DNA of 64,000 nt. Origin: a virus. The stretch is taken from the IMG/VR virus record IMGVR_UViG_3300036766_000184, positions 23,864-87,863 of that record; one strand, written 5' to 3'. A program made the position numbers and the translations under genes. The first letter of the stretch is position 1; the number at the start of each line of letters is the position of its first letter. The notes under the pieces were generated by a model that saw only the letters and a list, made by a program, of their open reading frames with translations, had not been told where the DNA came from and did not search any database. Below are positions 35,164 to 42,834 of the stretch, piece by piece.

Positions 35164-35327
35164 TGGGCCAGATCACCGAGGACATCCTTGACGGCTCTCA
35201 GTGCAGCGGATGCGGCGTCTGTTTCGAGACGGAGCACGGCTATCCGGTGCTCTGCGGTGATTGCTGGTATCGCGCCGAGCACGAGGCACGGCACGGAATG
35301 CAGCGCGCGACGAAGCGGGAACTGTGA
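35160..35327 (+). CDS. DksA/zinc-ribbon-like microprotein
   Basis: 55 residues from ATG 35160 (35163 also possible). CSGCGVCF with CGDCWYRAEHEARH gives a two-knuckle zinc ribbon followed by a helix, close to small DksA/TraR-type zinc proteins. Overlaps both neighbours. Confidence 0.5.
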   Translation: MMGQITEDILDGSQCSGCGVCFETEHGYPVLCGDCWYRAEHEARHGMQRATKREL

Positions 35328-35566
35328 TGCCCCGCCGCATCACGAACCGCCGCCTCCTCGCGGCATTCCTCGCCGGCCGCTCTGTCCTCGGGCTGGCGCG
35401 GACGTACGGGAGGACGGTCGCGCAGATCGAGGCGCGGCTGCGGCGCGCGGCGAAACCGTGGTGGGCGCGAGTTCCCCGCGCGGAAGCCGGGAGCGATGAA
35501 CGGATGACCCGCGCGCAAATCTTCCCGTCGCCGAGTTGTTCGCATGACCCTCACCCTCGCGCCTGA
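35327..35566 (+). CDS. Short HTH protein
   Basis: 79 residues, ATG 35327 overlapping TGA. RRLLAAFLAGRSVLGLARTYG then RTVAQIEARLRRA fits a short helix-turn-helix like those recognised in many phage accessory genes. The C-terminal third is disordered. Confidence 0.45.
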   Translation: MPRRITNRRLLAAFLAGRSVLGLARTYGRTVAQIEARLRRAAKPWWARVPRAEAGSDERMTRAQIFPSPSCSHDPHPRA

Positions 35567-35587
35567 GTGCACAGGAAAGGATCGACG

Positions 35588-36028
35588 ATGAGCCGCTACG
35601 CCGAAGGCACCGCCGTCCCCGTCGAACGCAGCGAGGCCGAGATCAAGCGCGTCCTGCAACGCTACGGCGCGGAAAAGATCGGCATCATGTCGGAGCCGAC
35701 GAAGGCCACGATCTATTTCGGCGTGAAGGGGCGCGACGTACAAATGGCGCTCCCGCTCGTCCGCAAGGGCGACGCCAGCAAGAAGGGGCAGGCGTGGACG
35801 GAGAACGCCGCGCAGGCGGAAGGCCGGCGCCGCTGGCGTGTCCTCGTGCTCACGCTCAAGGCGATGCTCGAAGCCGTCGAGTCGCAGATCACGACCTTCG
35901 ACGCCGTGTTTCTCGCGCACATCGCGCTCCCTGGCACGGGCCGCACGATCGGCGAGGAACTCGTGCCGAAGCTGCCGGAACTCTACAAGGGCGCATCGCT
36001 CCGCGCGCTGCTCGCGGAAAACCCATGA
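35588..36028 (+). CDS. Conserved phage protein (MSRYAEGT family)
   Basis: 146 residues, AAAGGAT SD, ATG 35588. The N terminus SRYAEGTAVPVERSEAEIKR then LQRYGAEKIGIM is a widely seen phage family opener; ALPGTGRTIGEELVPKLPELY closes it. Function unknown. Confidence 0.5.
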   Translation: MSRYAEGTAVPVERSEAEIKRVLQRYGAEKIGIMSEPTKATIYFGVKGRDVQMALPLVRKGDASKKGQAWTENAAQAEGRRRWRVLVLTLKAMLEAVESQITTFDAVFLAHIALPGTGRTIGEELVPKLPELYKGASLRALLAENP

Positions 36029-36074
36029 CCCCCGCCCTCGCGCCCGATCGCGCGCGGTCAAGAAAGGACTAGCG

Positions 36075-36269
36075 ATGTCGAAGGTCCGCACGAACAGTTT
36101 GCGTCGCGATGCATTCTCCGTCTTCGCGCGGGCGATGGCGCGCTATCTCGACACGCAGGGGTGGACGGTGTTGGTCGCGGGCGGCGTCGGCATTGAGGCC
36201 CGGCCTCCGCTGAAATACAACTACCGCCTCGTGATGGACTTCACCGGAAAGAAACGAGTGACGCCATGA
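36075..36269 (+). CDS. Small uncharacterised protein
   Basis: 64 residues, SD AAAGGA before ATG 36075. Contains RYLDTQGWTVLVAGG. Overlaps the next gene by ATGA. Confidence 0.4.
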   Translation: MSKVRTNSLRRDAFSVFARAMARYLDTQGWTVLVAGGVGIEARPPLKYNYRLVMDFTGKKRVTP

Positions 36270-36490
36270 CGGAGCCGAGCGCGATGGCGATGGAGCGGGC
36301 GCGGAATCTTGTGACCAGCATTGTGCGTAGCTCGGAAGGCGGATGCGGATGCAGCCTCGATCCGTGCGGCTTCCACGCGCCGTTCGTCACGCGGCTCCTC
36401 AGTTTCGCCGAGTCCTACGCGGCCGAGCGGGTGGAGGGGCTGCGGGGCGCTCTCGTACCCGCGTCCCCGCCGGCGCCAGGGCTGGAGTGA
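36266..36490 (+). CDS. Small uncharacterised protein
   Basis: 74 residues with a Cys cluster (GGCGCSLDPCGFH), likely metal-binding. Overlaps both neighbours by 1-4 nt. Confidence 0.4.
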   Translation: MTEPSAMAMERARNLVTSIVRSSEGGCGCSLDPCGFHAPFVTRLLSFAESYAAERVEGLRGALVPASPPAPGLE

Positions 36491-36861
36491 TGGGGCGCGC
36501 TAGTGAGTGCCGCATCTACGCGATCCGGGATGGCTCCGGCGCGCCGATTCTCGTATGGGCGGACGTGCGCGTCACAGCCATGACGACGAAAATCATCTCG
36601 TCGTCGGATCGGGAGGCGTGGGGCTTCAAGACGTTCCTCAGCCACTATGTGCGATATGCGCGCTCGCCGTCCGAGGCGTGGGCGGGTTACGCAGACCAAC
36701 TACGAGACACCATCCGTGAGCATACCGCGCAGATCGCGCGGTGTCGCGCACTGATCCCCCTCGCTGAGGCATCCGCGAAGGCATCCGTGCTAGACGCGCC
36801 GACGGCGGATACCTTGGAGATCGCCCCGCCCATGACGCCCGCTGAGCCGAGGGAGGAATGA
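36490..36861 (+). CDS. Uncharacterised protein
   Basis: 123 residues, TGATG coupling to the upstream gene. Beta-rich N-terminal half, helical C-terminal half, no motif. Confidence 0.4.
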   Translation: MGRASECRIYAIRDGSGAPILVWADVRVTAMTTKIISSSDREAWGFKTFLSHYVRYARSPSEAWAGYADQLRDTIREHTAQIARCRALIPLAEASAKASVLDAPTADTLEIAPPMTPAEPREE

Positions 36862-36865
36862 TGCG

Positions 36866-37300
36866 ATGAGCCACGAAGACGCCACGCTGGAAGAGGTGTC
36901 AGACGCCTACCTCGCGCAGATCGCGCACACGGATTTCGTGCGCGCGGAATATCAGCGACGACTCGCCACCCTCCGCGCTCGCGTGGCGACGCTGGAGGGG
37001 GAACGGATGCGGGCGTTGGCTGAGCCGACGTGCGGGTGCCGAGTGACTCTCGCAGCTGGAGACTACGATGCACCAATGGTCGGGCACGGCGTGCGCGGAG
37101 AGATGATCTACGGTCGCATCGCCCAGTGCCCCCTGTGCGCGAGTGCGGGGGCACTGCGGGCGGCGCTGACCGATGTTATTGAGAGCGCCGTGGAGTTCGA
37201 CGACGATCGGGTCGGCTACGTCGTCATGCAGATCGACCGTGGTGATTTAGCGCGCGCGCAACGTGCTCTCGCCCCGACGCCGGAGACGCCCGCGCGATGA
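36866..37300 (+). CDS. Coiled-coil protein with Cys motif
   Basis: 144 residues, GGGAGGA SD. N-terminal coiled-coil (TDFVRAEYQRRLATLRARVA), then CGC and CPLC, a possible zinc site, and a helical tail. Function unknown. Confidence 0.4.
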   Translation: MSHEDATLEEVSDAYLAQIAHTDFVRAEYQRRLATLRARVATLEGERMRALAEPTCGCRVTLAAGDYDAPMVGHGVRGEMIYGRIAQCPLCASAGALRAALTDVIESAVEFDDDRVGYVVMQIDRGDLARAQRALAPTPETPAR

Positions 37301-37321
37301 GGGGCTGGATAGCGTCCCCAC

Positions 37322-37381
37322 ATGGCGAGTAAGCGACGACTGAGGCGGAAGGAATGCTCCAAGAAGGAGAATATGTCGTGA
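37322..37381 (+). CDS. Very basic microprotein coupled to the Cas4-like gene
   Basis: 19 residues (MASKRRLRRKECSKKENMS). Its TGA overlaps the GTG start of the nuclease gene (GTGA), so it may serve to couple translation. It resembles the N terminus of a small phage family and may be a truncated remnant. Confidence 0.3.
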   Translation: MASKRRLRRKECSKKENMS

Positions 37382-38757
37382 TCCTCGAAAAAGTTTTGGA
37401 CTACTACGAGTCTGACGATGTGGACATGAAGAAGCGCCGCAAGCCGGGCAGCGGCAATCCGACCGGCTCGGCCTTCGGTAAGTGCGCCGCCCAGATGGTC
37501 CTCCACCGCTACAAGGAGATCGGCAAGCCCGAGGAGTACCGAGCGCGCACGGTCATGACCTTCGAGGAAGGCGACCGCATTGAGGAGTGGCTCAAGGCTC
37601 GGATCGCGTCGGTCTACCCAGGGCTCGTCGGCGCCGCGCAGGGGCTCACCTACCTCGATGTCGATCTGGACGACGACGAGATCGAGGCGCTTCGTCCGCA
37701 CGTCGGCGGCGCGTGGGAAGATCCGCATCGCATCTGGGGCGAGGTCCGACACAACTTCCAAGGTGGACGGCCACGGGTGAGCGCCGATGGGAAACTCGTC
37801 GCGCGCCAGCTCAACCCCAAGGCCGGATTCATCCTCGATCCGGTCCAGAAGAAGCTCTGGGCGCCGATCTTCATCGACTTCGCCGCCAAGACCGAAGACC
37901 GCGGCCACGTCATCGTGGAGATCAAGTCCGTCAGCGACGGAACCTTCCGCCGGCTGCTGATGGGCGAGTTGGATGCCTCGAAGAAAGCGCAGGCGGCCGG
38001 GATCGTGGAGGCGACGGGGTTGCCGTTCGTGATGATCGCCTGCCGCAAGATGACTTCGCATCTACTCGAAATCTCCTACCTGCCGACACCGGGCGGGGAC
38101 ATCCAGGTGCGGCTCATGCGGACGAATCGGATGGTGGACGAGTTCCGGGTCAAGCCCGGCACCGATCTAGTCTTCACGCCCGACGGGAGCAAGGCGACGC
38201 TACCGAACGACCAGGGCTGGGAGATCGGCGAGGTGTGGACGCCGCACGATCCGGCGCTGCTCTCCGAGATCCGCGCCCGCATCAAGCGCGTTCTGCTCTG
38301 GCGTCCAGGCGACCCACTACCGCGTGAAGCTGGCCCGGATTTCGTCTGTCAGAAGTGCCGTGGCCTCGGTGATCGCGTCTGTGGCCAGTGCCACGGCACC
38401 GGCGTCACCGCGAAGCTCAAGAAAACGTGCGGCCCTTGCGGCGGCGCGAAAAGGGTCACGTGCGAGGCGTGCGACGGGAAGCGGCTGCTCGATGAGGTCG
38501 CGTTGCCGCCTATGCCATGTTCGTATTGCGGTGTAAAAAACGCCTGTCTCGGCGAGCCACTGATGGCTACCGGCATCGAGGACGCCTTTCGTCTCGAAGT
38601 CTCCGAGGGCAAAGCTCCTAAGTGGATCGTCAAGCGCGCGGCGTGGGAGAAGGCCGGGCTCAGCTATGTGACACCGCCGAGCCAGAGGAAGGCGTCGCTG
38701 ATAGTGGAAGGACCACCGTTGGCAGAACAGACGCCACTCATGGAGGTATCCGCATGA
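37378..38757 (+). CDS. Cas4/RecB-type PD-(D/E)XK nuclease with inserted DnaJ-like zinc finger
   Basis: 459 residues from GTG 37378 (AAGGAGA SD; ATG 37354 is an alternative). Cys36 near the N terminus, the active-site-like VEIKSV (E181, K183), and a C-terminal CSYCGVKNAC cluster (Cys381 onward) give the layout of a Cas4-like iron-sulfur exonuclease. Between them, residues about 324-380 hold four CxxCxGxG-type knuckles (CQKCRGLG, CGQCHGTG, CGPCGGAK, CEACDGKR) like the DnaJ zinc-finger domain. It would process DNA ends in recombination. The next gene overlaps by ATGA. Why the zinc finger is present is unknown. Confidence 0.65.
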   Translation: MILEKVLDYYESDDVDMKKRRKPGSGNPTGSAFGKCAAQMVLHRYKEIGKPEEYRARTVMTFEEGDRIEEWLKARIASVYPGLVGAAQGLTYLDVDLDDDEIEALRPHVGGAWEDPHRIWGEVRHNFQGGRPRVSADGKLVARQLNPKAGFILDPVQKKLWAPIFIDFAAKTEDRGHVIVEIKSVSDGTFRRLLMGELDASKKAQAAGIVEATGLPFVMIACRKMTSHLLEISYLPTPGGDIQVRLMRTNRMVDEFRVKPGTDLVFTPDGSKATLPNDQGWEIGEVWTPHDPALLSEIRARIKRVLLWRPGDPLPREAGPDFVCQKCRGLGDRVCGQCHGTGVTAKLKKTCGPCGGAKRVTCEACDGKRLLDEVALPPMPCSYCGVKNACLGEPLMATGIEDAFRLEVSEGKAPKWIVKRAAWEKAGLSYVTPPSQRKASLIVEGPPLAEQTPLMEVSA

Positions 38758-39479
38758 CCACCATCGCCAAGATCATCCCACCGAACGTGACCCTGCTCGC
38801 GTTCTCACCCGCCGAGATGGCGACCGCGCAGGCGGACCTCATCCTCTGGGGCCGGCAGAAAGTCGCCACCGAGCAGGCCCGTGTCGACGAGTTGGAGGCC
38901 GAACTCGCCCGCGCCCGCTCGAATGCGTGGGGCTGGAAAAGCTGGGACGTTGAGGTCAAGCGCCAGAAGAAGCTCGTCGTCTACTACGGCAAGCTCCTGC
39001 GCGCCTTCCAGGCGGGCTACCTCGTGATCCCGGACTTCCCGATCCGCGCCTTCGCCATCAGGACGAACGCGCCGTCGCCCGACGAGCAGGGCTCGAAATG
39101 GCACGGCGACACGCGCTATCAGAAAGCGCGCCCGCTGCCGATCGGGGAAGGGCGCTACGTCTCACCCGAGCCCGTAGTCTACGAGAGCGAGCGGCCTGGC
39201 GAGAAGCCGGGGGAGATGACGAAGTGGTACTACGCGGGCGATTTCCGCGAGATCACCTTCCCGGGCCGGATGGTCAAGCCGGAGATCGTGGCCCAGACCG
39301 AGCGCGCGATGGCGCTGGAACTGTTCGACGAGGTGGGGTTGGTCGGGCCGGCGCCCGAGAAGAGGCGCGACCCCATCGTGGTCGGCCGCATCCTCGATCC
39401 GCGCGGGCCGCGCTATGAGTCGCCGCGTCGCGGCGTCAGTTATTTCATTTCCTGGTGGCTCGATTTATCCACGCTGTAG
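38754..39479 (+). CDS. Uncharacterised protein next to the nuclease
   Basis: 241 residues, ATG 38754 overlapping TGA. N-terminal helical region with coiled-coil (ATEQARVDELEAELARARSN), then a folded part and a C-terminal YFISWWLDLSTL. It recurs beside the Cas4-like gene in related phages by my recollection, which was not checked. No catalytic motif. Confidence 0.45.
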   Translation: MTTIAKIIPPNVTLLAFSPAEMATAQADLILWGRQKVATEQARVDELEAELARARSNAWGWKSWDVEVKRQKKLVVYYGKLLRAFQAGYLVIPDFPIRAFAIRTNAPSPDEQGSKWHGDTRYQKARPLPIGEGRYVSPEPVVYESERPGEKPGEMTKWYYAGDFREITFPGRMVKPEIVAQTERAMALELFDEVGLVGPAPEKRRDPIVVGRILDPRGPRYESPRRGVSYFISWWLDLSTL

Positions 39480-39492
39480 CCACGCGACCCGC

Positions 39493-39505
39493 TGCCCGCC
39501 GGGCA
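39493..39505. repeat. Iterated palindrome copy in the replication control region
   Basis: TGCCCG-C-CGGGCA just after the stop of the preceding gene, upstream of tandem promoters. It belongs to the dispersed family. Confidence 0.75.
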
Positions 39506-39582
39506 GGGACCGCGCGCTCGCGTCGCCCTGTAGTGGCCCGTCCACGAGCGCTCTACAAGCCCTAGCGGCCAAACGATTTGCG

Positions 39583-39612
39583 TTGACTGGCGCCGACGAA
39601 GTTGCGTAGCGT
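39583..39612 (+). promoter_or_regulatory. Upstream tandem promoter of the replication region
   Basis: TTGACT (39583-39588), 18-bp spacer, TAGCGT (39607-39612). A 14-codon ATG frame at 39622-39666 follows at once. It precedes the stronger promoter at 39640. Confidence 0.4.
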
Positions 39613-39639
39613 GACCGCGCGATGGAGCCCATGAAAAGC

Positions 39640-39669
39640 TTGACACCGCACGCGGCGATTTCGTAAAGT
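39640..39669 (+). promoter_or_regulatory. Promoter of the replication leader
   Basis: TTGACA (39640-39645), 18-bp spacer, TAAAGT (39664-39669). GTG 39676 of the leader frame is exactly 7 nt downstream, giving a leaderless start. Confidence 0.6.
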
Positions 39670-39675
39670 CGGCTC

Positions 39676-39784
39676 GTGAAACTTGGGGTGTCTCGTGCTA
39701 TTTCCTCTCGCCGTCCACCTCGGCGCAACGCCGAGGGCCTCGTGATTCCCCAAGTTTCACAGTGGCACGGACGGCGAGTTTTTT
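39676..39784 (+). promoter_or_regulatory. Attenuator-like leader RNA with interleaved inverted repeats
   Basis: Three perfect helices are possible. A: 39676-39688 with 39748-39760 (GTGAAACTTGGGG, 13 bp). B: 39707-39716 with 39769-39778 (CTCGCCGTCC, 10 bp), followed by six T (39779-39784). C: 39718-39725 with 39729-39736 (8 bp, 3-nt loop). A and B interleave, so they form either a pseudoknot or alternative states; B with the T run can act as a terminator just before ATG 39787. Confidence 0.6.
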
Positions 39785-39786
39785 AG
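39676..39786 (+). CDS. Putative leader peptide (36 residues) of the replication operon
   Basis: GTG 39676 lies where transcription should start, and TAG 39784-39786 directly abuts ATG 39787 of the initiator gene. The peptide has an Arg/Pro run (SSRRPPRRN) in the middle, encoded within one arm of the interleaved hairpins. Such a peptide could couple ribosome movement to RNA folding, as in attenuators. Coding status is inferred from this exact fit. Confidence 0.4.
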   Translation: MKLGVSRAISSRRPPRRNAEGLVIPQVSQWHGRRVF

Positions 39787-40470
39787 ATGCGCGACATAGC
39801 GCAGATACTAGGCAAGCTTGAGCGCATACTCAGCGCCCTTGAGCACGACGAGCAGCAAACCATCCTCCGTTGCCTCATGCTCCGTTACCCATCAACGAAC
39901 GCCGTTCGTATGCGCAATGTACGTGCGCAACCTGCACAGCGTGCAGAACAACGTGCAGAACTCAGTTCTGAACAGCGTGCAGAACAGGTAAGTGCGACGC
40001 GCAAGGTGTTGACTTTACCTGCTGTAGATTCTTTAGCTTCTAAAGCAGTAGAATCTAAAGGTTCTAAGGCAGTAGAGCCTGAAGGATTTGCTGAGTTCTG
40101 GAATGCGTATCCACTCAAAAAAGACATAAATCGCGCTCAAAAAGCCTATGCGCAAGCTCTGAAAAGGGGCGATGCGCAAGCGATATTAGAGGGCTTGCGC
40201 AAGCAATCAAACGACATGCGCATTCGTATTGCGCAAGGTGAATCTAAGTACGTTCCGCATCCGACAACGTGGCTTAACAACGACCGTTGGGACGACGAAG
40301 CGGATGTTCAGGCGACGGTGAGCCCGAAGGCGACCGGGCCGGCGGTGTGGTTAAGTATGCACACTAACGGGGGAAGTAGGGATGATAGACAACGACAGGG
40401 CGAACTTCGCGCGGGTGATGACGAAGCTCTCCGAGGCGTTCAGCGAGACGGTGAGCCCGCTCAAGACTGA
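39787..40470 (+). CDS. Replication initiator/loader protein (lambda O-like layout)
   Basis: 227 residues. The C-terminal part has GFAEFWNAYPLKKDINRAQKA and YVPHPTTWLNNDRWDDE, a signature of phage replication proteins of the O/DnaB-loader associated type. The N-terminal part has a short helical domain and Ala/Gln-rich linkers. The coding DNA contains direct repeats and an AT-rich region, like the lambda origin inside gene O. GC is lower than in neighbours. The gene overlaps the next by 89 nt in another frame, which is unusually long. Confidence 0.6.
   Translation: MRDIAQILGKLERILSALEHDEQQTILRCLMLRYPSTNAVRMRNVRAQPAQRAEQRAELSSEQRAEQVSATRKVLTLPAVDSLASKAVESKGSKAVEPEGFAEFWNAYPLKKDINRAQKAYAQALKRGDAQAILEGLRKQSNDMRIRIAQGESKYVPHPTTWLNNDRWDDEADVQATVSPKATGPAVWLSMHTNGGSRDDRQRQGELRAGDDEALRGVQRDGEPAQD
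39911..40236. repeat. Iteron-like repeats and AT-rich block, candidate origin
   Basis: TGCGCAA occurs at 39911, 39924, 40149, 40173, 40196 and 40230. CGTGCAGAAC occurs at 39940, 39952 and 39976. A hairpin (CAGAACT-C-AGTTCTG) is at 39957-39971. A 24-bp tandem duplication lies at 40038-40061 and 40062-40085 in AT-rich DNA. The layout of repeats next to an AT-rich segment inside an initiator gene suggests an origin. Confidence 0.5.
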
Positions 40471-40876
40471 CGTGTACTTCGAGGCACTACTGGACTACGA
40501 GATGGAGTTTTTAGAGCCGGCGGCCGAGTACATCATCCGCACCGCGAAGTGGTTCCCGAAGCCGGTCGAGTTGCGCGATGCCGCGAGCCTGTTCCGGGTG
40601 GAGGCGCGGCGCAAGGCGCTCCCGCCGGCGATGCGCTATGCACTGACGGGGCCGATGCTGACCGAGGTCGAGATCAAGTCCTTCCTCGACAAACTCCGTG
40701 AGCAGCCCGAGAACGCCGAGCGGCTGGCTGAGATCCCTCGGAAGGGGGCCGAGGCTCTCGAAGCCGACCTTAAGCGGCTGGACGCGATCGGCGCCCGCGA
40801 CATGACCGACGAGAAGCGACGGGCACTGGGCCAGTTCAAGCGATACCTTCCGGGCCAAGACGAACGCGCTTGCTAA
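40382..40876 (+). CDS. Helicase-loader-like replication protein
   Basis: 164 residues, GGGGGAAGTAGGG before ATG 40382. A helical protein: VMTKLSEAFSETVSPLKTDVYFEALLD, then EYIIRTAKWFPKPVELRDAA, typical of short replisome organiser/loader proteins that follow initiator genes in phages (lambda P position). It starts inside the initiator gene. Confidence 0.5.
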   Translation: MIDNDRANFARVMTKLSEAFSETVSPLKTDVYFEALLDYEMEFLEPAAEYIIRTAKWFPKPVELRDAASLFRVEARRKALPPAMRYALTGPMLTEVEIKSFLDKLREQPENAERLAEIPRKGAEALEADLKRLDAIGARDMTDEKRRALGQFKRYLPGQDERAC

Positions 40877-40899
40877 GTGAACTCACGGCACGGTAGACT
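40870..40899 (+). promoter_or_regulatory. Promoter with GTGAACTCAC operator, before rusA-like
   Basis: TTGCTA (40870-40875), 18-bp spacer, TAGACT (40894-40899). GTGAACTCAC (40877-40886) is the reverse complement of the operator consensus. ATG 40906 is 7 nt after the -10 box: leaderless. Confidence 0.6.
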
Positions 40900-40905
40900 G
40901 ACCCC

Positions 40906-41361
40906 ATGAGCCGCCCCCTCCAGATCTCCCGTGCGGACGCCAAGCGACTCGGGATCACGGTTGCCCGGCGGGCACGGGTCGTCACAGAGGTTGTTGGGGT
41001 CGGGGCGCGCCACGCCTACGCCTGCGTACCGTACACGGCCGAGGCATGGTCGAAGAACAAGGCGTGGCGGCACCGGAAAGACGGGCGGGTCTACCTGAGC
41101 ACGCCGGCACGGGAAGCCCGCGAGACCCTGACCGCGCTCCTGCGACAGCCCGCATGGCCGCAGCGAAAAACGTGGCTCGTGGTCGACGTCTACCTTGGCG
41201 ATCATCGGAGCGACCCGATCAACACCGTCGATGGTTTGGCCGATAGCGTGAAAATTGCCATCGGGGTTGACGACAGATTTTTCGCAATCAAGCATCTCGA
41301 CTGGTTCATCGACCCCGAAAATCCACGGATCGAAGTTCAGGTCTACCAGGACGCATCGTGA
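40906..41361 (+). CDS. RusA-type Holliday junction resolvase
   Basis: 151 residues, leaderless ATG 40906. The C-terminal half has RSDPINTVDGLADSVKIAIG followed by VDDRFFAIK, matching the RusA pattern with metal-binding Asp residues and the DD pair. These enzymes cut Holliday junctions formed during phage recombination and packaging. Regulated by the shared operator. A palindrome copy is in codons at 40962-40974. Confidence 0.7.
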   Translation: MSRPLQISRADAKRLGITVARRARVVTEVVGVGARHAYACVPYTAEAWSKNKAWRHRKDGRVYLSTPAREARETLTALLRQPAWPQRKTWLVVDVYLGDHRSDPINTVDGLADSVKIAIGVDDRFFAIKHLDWFIDPENPRIEVQVYQDAS

Positions 41362-41363
41362 GC

Positions 41364-41377
41364 TGCCCGCGCGGGCA
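41364..41377. repeat. Iterated palindrome copy between rusA-like and rtcB genes
   Basis: TGCCCG-CG-CGGGCA starts 2 nt after the RusA stop and lies just before the AGGAG of the RtcB gene. Confidence 0.75.
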
Positions 41378-41392
41378 ACAGGAGTGGTGGGT

Positions 41393-42628
41393 ATGCAGGT
41401 GATCGCGGAGCACGGACACAAGCCGATCAAGGCGTGGATTGACGGCGTAGAGATCGAAGATGCGGCCCGCCAGCAGCTTCACAATCTGGCGTCGTTGCCG
41501 TTCATCTACAAACACGTTGCGGTCATGCCGGACTGCCACTTCGGGATCGGCGCGACCGTGGGCTCGGTGATCGCGACGCGCGGCGCGGTCGTGCCAGCGG
41601 CTTGCGGGGTCGACATCGGTTGCGGGATGCTGTGGGCGCCGCTCGACGTGCGCGAGGAAGAACTCGACGGCCAGCGTCAAGCGCTCCACGACGCCATCGA
41701 CGGGTCGATCCCGAACGGCCGCACGAACAACGGCCAGGCCGGTGACGATGGCGCGTGGGGCACGCCGCCCAACTACATCTCGACCGCGTGGGGCCCGATG
41801 ATGGACGACCTCGCGTCAATCCAGGCGCGGCATCCGAAGATCACGCCGCGCGTCGAGCCGGTGCATCAACTCGGGACGCTCGGGACCGGCAACCACTTTG
41901 TCGAGGTGGTGGTCGATGAGACCGGCCGTGCCGGGATCATGCTGCATTCGGGGAGTCGCGGCATCGGCAATCTCATCGGACGCTACTTCATCGAGCGCGC
42001 CAAGCGCGCCATGGAGCGGTACTTCATCACGTTGCCCGACGCGGACCTAGCCTACCTGCCCGAGCTCGACAGTGCCGGCCAGCCCGACAAGGATTTCGTG
42101 GACTACATGGACGCGGTGTGGTGGGCGCAAGAGTTCGCCGCCAAGAACCGATCGCTCATGCTGCGCGCCGCTCTGGCGGTGATGGGGAGCGTGCTCGGGC
42201 GCGAGGTCAGCGTCGGCGGGCCCGGCGCGGTCCAATGTCACCACAACTACATCGCCCGTGAGAACCACTACGGGGACAACGTACTCGTGACGCGCAAGGG
42301 GGCCGTGCGGGCTCGCGTCGGCGATCTCGGGATCATCCCCGGCGCGATGGGACGTCAGAGCTTCATCGTCCGCGGCAAGGGCAACCCGGAGAGCTTCATG
42401 TCGTGTAGCCACGGGGCCGGGCGCGCGATGAGCCGAACGCAAGCGCGCGCGAGGTTCACCGTCGAGCAGCATCAGGCCGACACGGAGGGCATCGCGTGCC
42501 GCAAGGACGCGAGCGTGCTGGACGAAACGCCACGAGCGTACAAGTCGATTGAAGCGGTCATGGCCGCTCAGTCTGATCTGGTGGAGATCGTCCACACCCT
42601 GCGCGCCGTCGTGTGCGTGAAGGGATGA
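41393..42628 (+). CDS. rtcB: RtcB-type RNA ligase
   Basis: 411 residues from ATG 41393 with SD AGGAG (41380s). Signatures in order: VMPDCHFGIGATVGSV, GVDIGCGM, GTGNHFVEV, CHHNYIARENHYG and SCSHGAGRAMSR, which bind Mn2+ and carry the GMP-accepting His. RtcB joins 2',3'-cyclic phosphate or 3'-phosphate RNA to 5'-OH ends and repairs tRNAs cut in the anticodon loop. It is shorter than cellular RtcB (about 480) but complete. An Rnl2-like ligase lies 200 nt downstream. Together they suggest an RNA-repair role against host nucleases. Confidence 0.9.
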   Translation: MQVIAEHGHKPIKAWIDGVEIEDAARQQLHNLASLPFIYKHVAVMPDCHFGIGATVGSVIATRGAVVPAACGVDIGCGMLWAPLDVREEELDGQRQALHDAIDGSIPNGRTNNGQAGDDGAWGTPPNYISTAWGPMMDDLASIQARHPKITPRVEPVHQLGTLGTGNHFVEVVVDETGRAGIMLHSGSRGIGNLIGRYFIERAKRAMERYFITLPDADLAYLPELDSAGQPDKDFVDYMDAVWWAQEFAAKNRSLMLRAALAVMGSVLGREVSVGGPGAVQCHHNYIARENHYGDNVLVTRKGAVRARVGDLGIIPGAMGRQSFIVRGKGNPESFMSCSHGAGRAMSRTQARARFTVEQHQADTEGIACRKDASVLDETPRAYKSIEAVMAAQSDLVEIVHTLRAVVCVKG

Positions 42629-42834
42629 AAACCATCGCCTTCGTGGTCCTCCTGTACGAATCAGGCGGCGCCCTCTCGGACGTCGCCATCCGCCACAATC
42701 GCGCCTCCGCGAAAGGGATCGGAGAAACGTGGACCGGCCGCTCGGACTGGCGCAAACAAGCCGACAAGCGCACCGTCACCGTGTCGGGGAACGAGGGGCG
42801 AGTCGCGCACGTGTACGAAAGGGAAATCGCATGA
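42625..42834 (+). CDS. Small protein between the two RNA ligases
   Basis: 69 residues, ATG 42625 overlapping the RtcB stop, and its stop overlaps the ligase gene (ATGA). No motif recognised. The strict coupling suggests a role with the ligases. Confidence 0.45.
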   Translation: MKTIAFVVLLYESGGALSDVAIRHNRASAKGIGETWTGRSDWRKQADKRTVTVSGNEGRVAHVYEREIA

